NCBI GenBank assembly: GCA_045345765.1
Contig: CP148265.1
Location: 1,860,001 to 1,924,000 of the forward strand
Direction of reading: 5' to 3'
DNA from: JAOARY01 sp045345765
GTDB lineage: Bacteria; Bacillota; Clostridia; Peptostreptococcales; Peptostreptococcaceae
DNA: 64,000 nt
This document shows positions 61,405 through 64,000 of the stretch, piece after piece (position 1 is the first letter of the stretch; every line of letters begins with the position of its first letter). A program made the position numbers and the translations under genes. The notes beneath the pieces are model-generated. The model was not told the origin of the DNA, did not search any database, and saw nothing but the letters and a program-made list of their open reading frames with translations.

Positions 61405-63390
61405 TTATATATTAAATTTTTTAATTTCATCTTTAAGTTTTCTTGCTAATACTTCTAAATCTCTAGCAGATGTAGAAAGTTCAAGTATTGAAGCTGTTTG
61501 TTCTTCGGATGAAGCCGTTACTTCTTCTGTTGAAGCAGCTGTCTCTTCTGATACCGCAGATATATTTTCTATTGAAGCTAATATATTGTCTTTACTATTA
61601 TTCATATCAGAAACAAATTCGCTAATAAGTTCTATATTACAATAAATTTCATCAATTGAAAAAGATATATCTTTAAATGATGTAGACACAGTACTTACTG
61701 CACTATTTTGTTCTAAAGAACTTTCTTTTACATCATTCATAATATTTACTGTCATATTAGTTTCATCTTGAATATTTTTTACTATATTATAAATTTCATC
61801 TGTTGAAGAATTTGATTGAATAGATAGTTTTCTTATTTCTTCAGCAACAACAGCAAAACCTTTACCATGTTCTCCAGCTCTAGCAGCCTCTATAGATGCA
61901 TTTAAAGCAAGTAAACTTGTTTGTTCAGAAATAGATGTTATAGTTGCCAAAATATTTCCAATATCTAAAACTTTATCCTTAAGTGAAAGTACAGCATTTT
62001 CAATTCTATGAATTGACTTTTCGCTTTCAACTGATTTATTTTTTAGTACATCAATTGATTTATTACCTTCGATATTCTTATTCATTATAGATTTAGCAGC
62101 ATCCATCATAGTTGTTGAATTATCAACTAGGTTATTAAATTGTGAATCTAAATTATTAACAAGTTCAACACATTTTTCTGATTCCTCAGCTTGGCTAGAA
62201 GCACCGTTAGCTATTTCTGTAACAGTATTTGATACTTCTTGAGCAGTTGTAGAAGCAACATCAGTTGCAGTTGCAAGATTTTTGGCTGAATCATCAATAA
62301 TATCTATTGTAGATTTAGTGTTTGTTATAAGAGAATTCATATTATTAAGCATTAAATTAAATGATTTTGCTAAGACCCCAATTTCATTTTTTGTTTTTAT
62401 ATTAACATGTACATTTAAGTCTCCATTACTTGCTTTATTAGTAGCATCAACTAATTTATTTATAGGGTCAGTTAATTTTTTTGAATATAATACAGATGCA
62501 ATTGATCCTATTATTATAGAAAGAAGCGTAAATATTAAAGTATTATAAAGAATATAATTTGTATGAGATTTTATTTCATCTATATTTATAGAACCAACAA
62601 CTGTCCAATCACAGCCATCTAATTTTGCATAACTATAGACATAATCTTTACCATCATAAGATGCTCTTGTTAAACCTTCTCTTTTGTTAGATTTTAAAGC
62701 ATTTACTAAGGCTTCATTACTCATAGTTTCTCCGATTTGTTCTTGGTATTCATGTGCCATAATTTTATTATTTGCATCTAATAAAAAGGCATGTCCACCA
62801 TTACCAATAGTTATATCACCAATTTTTTCTGATAATCTTTTTAAAGATATATCTATTGCCAAAACTCCAACTAATTCATTATCTTTTTTTATTGGAGCAG
62901 AATAAGTAATTACATGAGTTTTAGAGCGTTCATCAAAATAAGGGTCACTACAGACTACGCTGTCTTTAGCAACAGCATTTTTATACCAAGGTCTTGTAGT
63001 AGGGTCATATGTACCATTTGAATTTAAATCTAAATAAGGATATATTTTAGTATCTTTATTTGGAAATCCCATATAAACATAATCAACATCTTCAAATGAA
63101 TTTTGATATTGTTCAAATTCACTTAAAATTTCATCAAGTGATTCTTGTGAATTTTGATTATAATTAACTAAATTATTGCTCTTTGATATGTACGAAGCTG
63201 ATTGCTTATATATATCTAAATAAGTCAAAATTCCGTTTCTTGTTTCTTTTGTAGTAGACATAGAGGTTGATTCAAGACCTTTTGTCAAAACCTCTTTGGA
63301 TCTTAAATAATTGAAACTTCCTTGTGTAATAAGAGGAATACTTATTAAAATAAGGAACATAACAATAAGATTATTCTTAATTTTTTTCAT
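61405..63390 (-). CDS. Chemoreceptor with dCache_1 amino-acid-type sensor
   Basis: A 661-aa chemoreceptor: TM1 (about 8-26), a double-Cache outer domain of about 245 residues, TM2 (about 277-297), HAMP (SKKLTDPINKLVDATNKASN) and a signalling domain with NASIEAARAGEHGKGFAVVAEE. The distal pocket has the pattern Tyr-x4-Arg-x-Trp-Tyr (GTYDPTTRPWYKNA) and a downstream Asp (GVLAIDIS), matching the amino-acid-binding motif known as dCache_1AA. It should therefore detect an amino acid. The frame is open from a GTG at 63399, but the ATG at 63390 has the better SD spacing (AAGGAAG). No chemotaxis genes adjoin it. Confidence 0.9.
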   Translation of the reverse strand: MKKIKNNLIVMFLILISIPLITQGSFNYLRSKEVLTKGLESTSMSTTKETRNGILTYLDIYKQSASYISKSNNLVNYNQNSQESLDEILSEFEQYQNSFEDVDYVYMGFPNKDTKIYPYLDLNSNGTYDPTTRPWYKNAVAKDSVVCSDPYFDERSKTHVITYSAPIKKDNELVGVLAIDISLKRLSEKIGDITIGNGGHAFLLDANNKIMAHEYQEQIGETMSNEALVNALKSNKREGLTRASYDGKDYVYSYAKLDGCDWTVVGSINIDEIKSHTNYILYNTLIFTLLSIIIGSIASVLYSKKLTDPINKLVDATNKASNGDLNVHVNIKTKNEIGVLAKSFNLMLNNMNSLITNTKSTIDIIDDSAKNLATATDVASTTAQEVSNTVTEIANGASSQAEESEKCVELVNNLDSQFNNLVDNSTTMMDAAKSIMNKNIEGNKSIDVLKNKSVESEKSIHRIENAVLSLKDKVLDIGNILATITSISEQTSLLALNASIEAARAGEHGKGFAVVAEEIRKLSIQSNSSTDEIYNIVKNIQDETNMTVNIMNDVKESSLEQNSAVSTVSTSFKDISFSIDEIYCNIELISEFVSDMNNSKDNILASIENISAVSEETAASTEEVTASSEEQTASILELSTSARDLEVLARKLKDEIKKFNI

Positions 63391-63694
63391 CTCTATCACT
63401 TCCTTTTTTAAACTTTAATTTTAAAATAGAATTAAAAAATAATATCAATTTTTCTAAAATTTAATATTATCTATAATATATTAATATAAAGAATTAGAAT
63501 AATCAACTTTAAAACTTATTGACTATTGCAAATTTAATAAATAGTAATATTTTATTATAAAAAATAATAAAAAAGATCCCTTTTAAAATTAAAAAAAGAG
63601 ATCTTTTTCCTATTTTTATAATGAATATTAAAAAAGTATAATTAAATTTAACTGAAAATATTTACAAAAAACAACAATAATAAAGAATATTCTG
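63391..63694. other. Gap upstream of dCache chemoreceptor
   Basis: About 300 A+T-rich bases. A hairpin at 63568-63610 (AAAAAGATC with GATCTTTTT) is an intrinsic terminator for the leftward ORF at 63695. The rest should contain the chemoreceptor promoter; I cannot place it and see nothing else. Confidence 0.5.
63568..63610 (-). terminator. Terminator after the 63695 ORF
   Basis: On the minus strand AAAAAGATCTCTTTTTTTAA pairs with TTTTAAAAGGGATCTTTTTT; the T-run ends the transcript of the ORF at the window edge. Confidence 0.75.
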
Positions 63695-63994
63695 TCAATA
63701 AACCAAAACCTCTAAACGCTTAGTCTTAAAAGCTTCTTCTATTGTTAAATCTTTAATTCTAGCTTTTTCAAGAAGTTCAGATTCGGTTCTTGTTTTTATG
63801 AAATTTCTACTATTTAAAGCTGTAAAAATATAATAACTATGTTCTATTAAGGTTATATTATATTTCTCATCTTCGTATATAAGATCTATTTTGTCTTTGT
63901 TTTTAAGATCTTTTAAAAAGTCATTATAATTGTATTCTATGAACTTTGGAAAAACAATTCTAAGAGGTTCGTAATTAATTACCTTTTCATACAT
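63695..63994 (-). CDS. Unrecognised ORF at window edge, possibly partial
   Basis: A 99-aa frame from an ATG at 63994, only 6 bases from the window end, so the true start may lie outside. The translation MYEKVINYEPLRIVFPKFIE is followed by an acidic, soluble sequence ending IEEAFKTKRLEVLVY. I do not recognise a family. The AT codon pattern is normal for the window and a terminator follows, so it is likely a real gene. Confidence 0.5.
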   Translation of the reverse strand: MYEKVINYEPLRIVFPKFIEYNYNDFLKDLKNKDKIDLIYEDEKYNITLIEHSYYIFTALNSRNFIKTRTESELLEKARIKDLTIEEAFKTKRLEVLVY

Positions 63995-64000
63995 TTTAAT

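Overview
The window looks like chromosomal DNA of a low-GC, strictly anaerobic Firmicute of the class Clostridia. Coding sequences are very AT-rich, AGA and ATA codons dominate, Shine-Dalgarno (SD) sites are strong, and TTG or GTG starts are common. The block radA - disA - PIN/TRAM protein - plsY - ispD - ispF - T-box - proS - second ProRS-like gene resembles the arrangement I remember from Clostridioides difficile and other Peptostreptococcaceae. That placement is an inference; no rRNA or tRNA gene is present to test it. I see no phage, IS transposase, CRISPR array or plasmid gene.

Layout. 1-5.3 kb: an XRE regulator cut by the window edge, a PAS-containing chemoreceptor followed by thirteen perfect copies of an 8-bp repeat, an M24 peptidase and an XRE-cupin regulator. 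5.5-10.7 kb: xylose-type ABC transporter (xylFGH) divergent from a ROK sugar kinase. 10.8-16.3 kb: signalling genes, namely a sigma-factor-like protein fused to a membrane anchor and outer domain, two HD-GYP proteins (one behind a pseudoknot-capable leader), an unrecognised 179-aa protein behind an attenuator-like hairpin, and an orphan OmpR-type regulator. 16.6-24.7 kb: a complete glycerol-use island (glpP, two small membrane proteins likely to be the transporter, glpK, a three-gene FAD/Fe-S glycerol-3-phosphate dehydrogenase, and a sigma-54 activator). It is preceded by a sigma-54 promoter with two dyads 40 bp apart and contains two terminator hairpins suited to GlpP antitermination. A 190-bp near-perfect inverted-repeat hairpin lies just behind it.

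25.3-35.7 kb: glycolipid glycosyltransferase and flippase-like protein, a VanRS-like two-component system, a 42-aa CXXC protein coupled to a membrane polyferredoxin, dUTPase, a YcdB/YcdC-type lipoprotein, a purine permease and a nitroreductase. 35.9-42.7 kb: three tandem paralogous chemoreceptors. 42.9-46.2 kb: an alternative-heme (Ahb/NirJ) cluster. 46.4-50.4 kb: lrgAB, a small membrane protein, a dimeric-dUTPase-like gene next to a FapR-like operator, and another chemoreceptor. 50.6-61.2 kb: the housekeeping block. 61.4-64 kb: an amino-acid-type dCache chemoreceptor and an unidentified ORF at the edge.

The most unusual items are: (1) a full-length but catalytically degenerate bacterial-type ProRS paralog, keeping the editing (INS) and anticodon-binding domains, directly behind an archaeal-type ProRS that lacks the editing domain, and apparently starting at ATT; (2) the two-layer control of the glycerol island; (3) the pseudoknot-capable leader in front of an HD-GYP gene; (4) the sigma-like/transmembrane fusion; (5) the 190-bp hairpin element. 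Six chemoreceptors occur with no che or flagellar genes in the window. All functional statements come from reading sequence motifs; no database search was run.
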